Of a stretch of DNA of 24,266 nucleotides, positions 22,935 through 24,266 are shown piece by piece. Below the pieces are notes generated by a model that worked only from the letters and a program-made list of their open reading frames with translations, made no database searches and was not told the DNA's origin. A program made the position numbers and the translations under genes. Numbering within the stretch: position 1 is the stretch's first letter; each line of letters starts with the position of its first letter. The stretch is from Gammaproteobacteria bacterium UBA6173 (GTDB lineage Bacteria; Pseudomonadota; Gammaproteobacteria; Pseudomonadales; Pseudohongiellaceae): assembly GCA_002422225.1 (NCBI GenBank), contig DITX01000198.1, positions 1 through 24,266 of the forward strand, in the 5' to 3' direction.

Positions 22935-23805
22935 CATTCCTCACCCAGTTTTCTGTAAAGTGAACGAGCACTGATGCCTGCAATTGCGGCAGCTTTGTTC
23001 TTGTCACCGTTGCAGCGGACCAACAGTTTTTGCAGGTACAGTGTTTCATTGGTCTTGAGGTCGACCGGCTCAGAGTCAACGGGCGGCAGATTATGTGGGT
23101 CGATGGAAAGACATTGCCGGATCACTTTGCCATCAATGACGTGAGTATTCGTCAAGACTAAGGCGCGCGCGAGTATATTGCGCAATTCTCGAATGTTCCC
23201 CGCGAAGGATAGCTTTTTTAATTCACGTATGGCTGAGTCGGTCAGTGTGTGCCTGCCGCTACGATCAAGCCAGGTGAATTGAATGCGGCGCCAGTAAACG
23301 CGCCTTTGACATGACCAAATAATTCACTTTCGAACAGGGTATCAGTCAGACCGGAGCTCTCGAGTGTCACCATGGCTGCCTGACAGCGCTTGCTTGCCTG
23401 GTGTATGGCAAGCGCCGCCAATTCTTTACCCGTGCCAGATTCGCCCAACAACAAGACTGACGCATCAGTCGGACCAACCCGCGTGATGTTTTCCAGCATG
23501 GTGTTAAAGACGGGGCTGCTGCCCACCATGTCGACATCACTGATCTCGGCGCTGGCGACTGGCACGGGTTTCAACAGCTCTACAAAGTACTTCAGTGTGC
23601 CATCTGCTGCTTTAATCGGCAGCATCTCAACATCAACGTGTTCCCGGCCACGTGGGGTCTGGTGAATGTGGAGGACGCGTTCTTTATTGCCAGATTCGCG
23701 CGCGGCACTTAAAGGACAGCTTTCGCCTGCTTGGTCGCAGGGCACATCAAAGCCGTCCAGGATGGCGGCGAAATCTGCGTGTTTGTCCGAGGCGATCAGT
23801 TGCAT
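22934..23805 (-). pseudogene. Sigma-54-dependent activator (PAS-AAA-Fis) missing most of its AAA+ core
   Basis: From ATG 23805 the frame encodes a PAS-like sensor with two cysteines (VPCDQAGESCPLS, Cys23 and Cys30). The start of a sigma-54 activator domain follows: MVGSSPVFNTMLENI, Walker A GESGTGKELAA and the sigma-54 contact loop ESELFGHVKGAFTGA. After NSPGLI the frame shifts and ends at 23242. A second frame resumes the family at HTLTDSAIRELKKLSFAGN, IRELRNILARALVL and runs through a Fis-type helix-turn-helix (NKAAAIAGISARSLYRKLGE) to 22934. About 105 residues are missing, including Walker B (GGTLFLDE), sensor I and the arginine finger. Without them the protein cannot hydrolyse ATP. A ribosome site (AGGA) precedes the start. 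It is divergent from the peroxiredoxin gene, which has a sigma-54 promoter. Confidence 0.82.
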
Positions 23806-23834
23806 GGTTCTTATTCCTGGCTATTGCCATATAT

Positions 23835-23849
23835 GACAATTTATTTGTC
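23835..23849. promoter_or_regulatory. Inverted repeat, possible activator binding site
   Basis: GACAATTTATTTGTC has perfect 5-bp arms around a 5-base spacer. It lies 30 bases before the activator start and about 120 bases before the sigma-54 promoter, a usual distance for an upstream activating site. A further TGTCA follows at 23855-23859. Confidence 0.35.
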
Positions 23850-23917
23850 TGCTATGTCAATCTGCAACAGGGAAAATGGTCTTCCTAGGCTTGGCTCAGC
23901 CCAAACTATGCTAATAA

Positions 23918-23936
23918 GTAATTAAATATCAATTAC
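23918..23936. promoter_or_regulatory. Inverted repeat upstream of the sigma-54 promoter
   Basis: GTAATT, seven bases, AATTAC: perfect 6-bp arms in AT-rich DNA, 31 bases before the sigma-54 promoter. It may be a regulator or IHF-like bending site; nothing more can be said. Confidence 0.3.
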
Positions 23937-23967
23937 CTACAAATGGCGCACTGTCCACGCGCGCGGG

Positions 23968-23983
23968 TGGCACGGTATCTGCA
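23968..23983 (+). promoter_or_regulatory. Sigma-54 promoter of the peroxiredoxin gene
   Basis: TGGCACGGTATCTGCA matches the consensus TGGCACG-N4-TTGCA with one change (C for the first T of the -12 element). The invariant GG and GC are exactly 12 bases apart (23969 and 23981). Transcription should start near 23993, leaving a leader of about 40 bases. Confidence 0.75.
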
Positions 23984-24034
23984 AGACCAATATTGTGATT
24001 TGTATTAATAAACTGATTTTAAGAGGATAAATCT

Positions 24035-24266
24035 ATGAGCATAATCGGATTGCCCAGATTGAACGAAGCAGCGCCGGACTTTACTGCGCCTACAACACAT
24101 GGTGTCAAGTCACTCAGCGACTACCGTGGCAAGTGGTTAGTGCTGTTTTCTCACCCGGCGGATTTTACCCCGGTGTGCACAACGGAGTTCATGGCATTTG
24201 CCAAAGCCGCGCCTGATTTTGCAAAACTGGATGCCGAGCTGCTGGGGTTGTCCATTGACAGTACCC
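24035..24266 (+). CDS. Peroxiredoxin (1-Cys/Prx6 type), N-terminal part
   Basis: The first 77 residues of a thiol peroxidase; the gene runs off the window. The opening APDFTAPT, the strand GKWLVLFSHPADFTPVCTTE and peroxidatic Cys48 in PVCTTEF, followed by FMAFAKAAPDFAKLDAELLG and LSIDS, fit the Prx6/AhpC1-like group. Whether a resolving cysteine exists lies outside the window. It reduces hydrogen peroxide or organic peroxides in the cytoplasm. AGAGGA (24022-24027) is seven bases before ATG 24035. A sigma-54 promoter stands upstream, unusual for this family, which is more often under OxyR or constitutive control. Confidence 0.9.
   Translation, partial: MSIIGLPRLNEAAPDFTAPTTHGVKSLSDYRGKWLVLFSHPADFTPVCTTEFMAFAKAAPDFAKLDAELLGLSIDST

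Noticed and set aside
1..24266. CRISPR arrays, tRNA or rRNA genes, insertion sequences, integrases, toxin-antitoxin pairs
   Set aside because: I looked through intergenic regions on both strands and saw no regularly spaced repeats, cloverleaf or rRNA-like sequence, transposase motifs or terminal inverted repeats. No gap between genes exceeds 300 bases; the longest is 23806-24034, whose contents are listed.

Overview
The window looks like chromosomal DNA of a free-living, probably aquatic gammaproteobacterium. This rests on gene content: rsuA and rsmC of the E. coli type, assimilatory nitrate reductase followed by cobA, an MCE-type lipid transporter, a DUF2959-like lipoprotein, the arsJ/GAPDH arsenate pair, and a FNR-like and a sigma-54 motif. 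Codon use and base composition look even, and genes are tightly packed, with many 1-20 bp overlaps even between convergent genes. I saw no tRNA, rRNA, CRISPR array, insertion sequence or prophage gene.

Layout. (1) 1-6246, plus strand: the downstream part of a nitrate assimilation operon. It holds the end of a NirB/NasC-like FAD oxidoreductase, nasA, cobA (siroheme branch), an alginate-export-type outer-membrane porin and mobA (molybdenum cofactor guanylylation). Together these give nitrate entry, the reductase, its electron donor and two cofactor steps. (2) 6224-6986: a diguanylate cyclase broken by an internal deletion. (3) 7010-8819: rsuA and rsmC, two 16S rRNA modification enzymes. (4) 8816-11131, minus: a GAPDH and arsJ, the 1-arseno-3-phosphoglycerate efflux route for arsenate, with no arsR in view. 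(5) 11207-14712, minus: a four-gene MCE lipid ABC transporter (STAS-permease, ATPase, MCE protein, auxiliary lipoprotein). (6) 14876-15414: alkB, broken by an internal deletion. (7) 15395-18052, minus: copZ-copA copper export, behind a promoter with the 19-bp spacer typical of MerR-family control. (8) 18233-22286: a DUF2959-like lipoprotein and, convergent to it, a large SWIM-SNF2 helicase. (9) 22296-24266: an HMA/TauE-type membrane protein with its middle missing, a 47-residue cysteine-rich desulfoferrodoxin-like protein, a sigma-54 activator lacking most of its AAA+ core, and a peroxiredoxin with a well-formed sigma-54 promoter.

The most striking pattern is that four separate genes (diguanylate cyclase, alkB, HMA-TauE, sigma-54 activator) have recognisable, well-kept ends but lack an internal block and change frame at the join. 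Either this lineage is losing genes by very recent small deletions, or the assembly has dropped short blocks. The second main point is the peroxiredoxin, which has a sigma-54 promoter while the divergent activator that would be expected to fire it is disrupted. No clearly new multi-gene system was found. The best candidates for new regulation lie between 22.6 and 24.0 kb.
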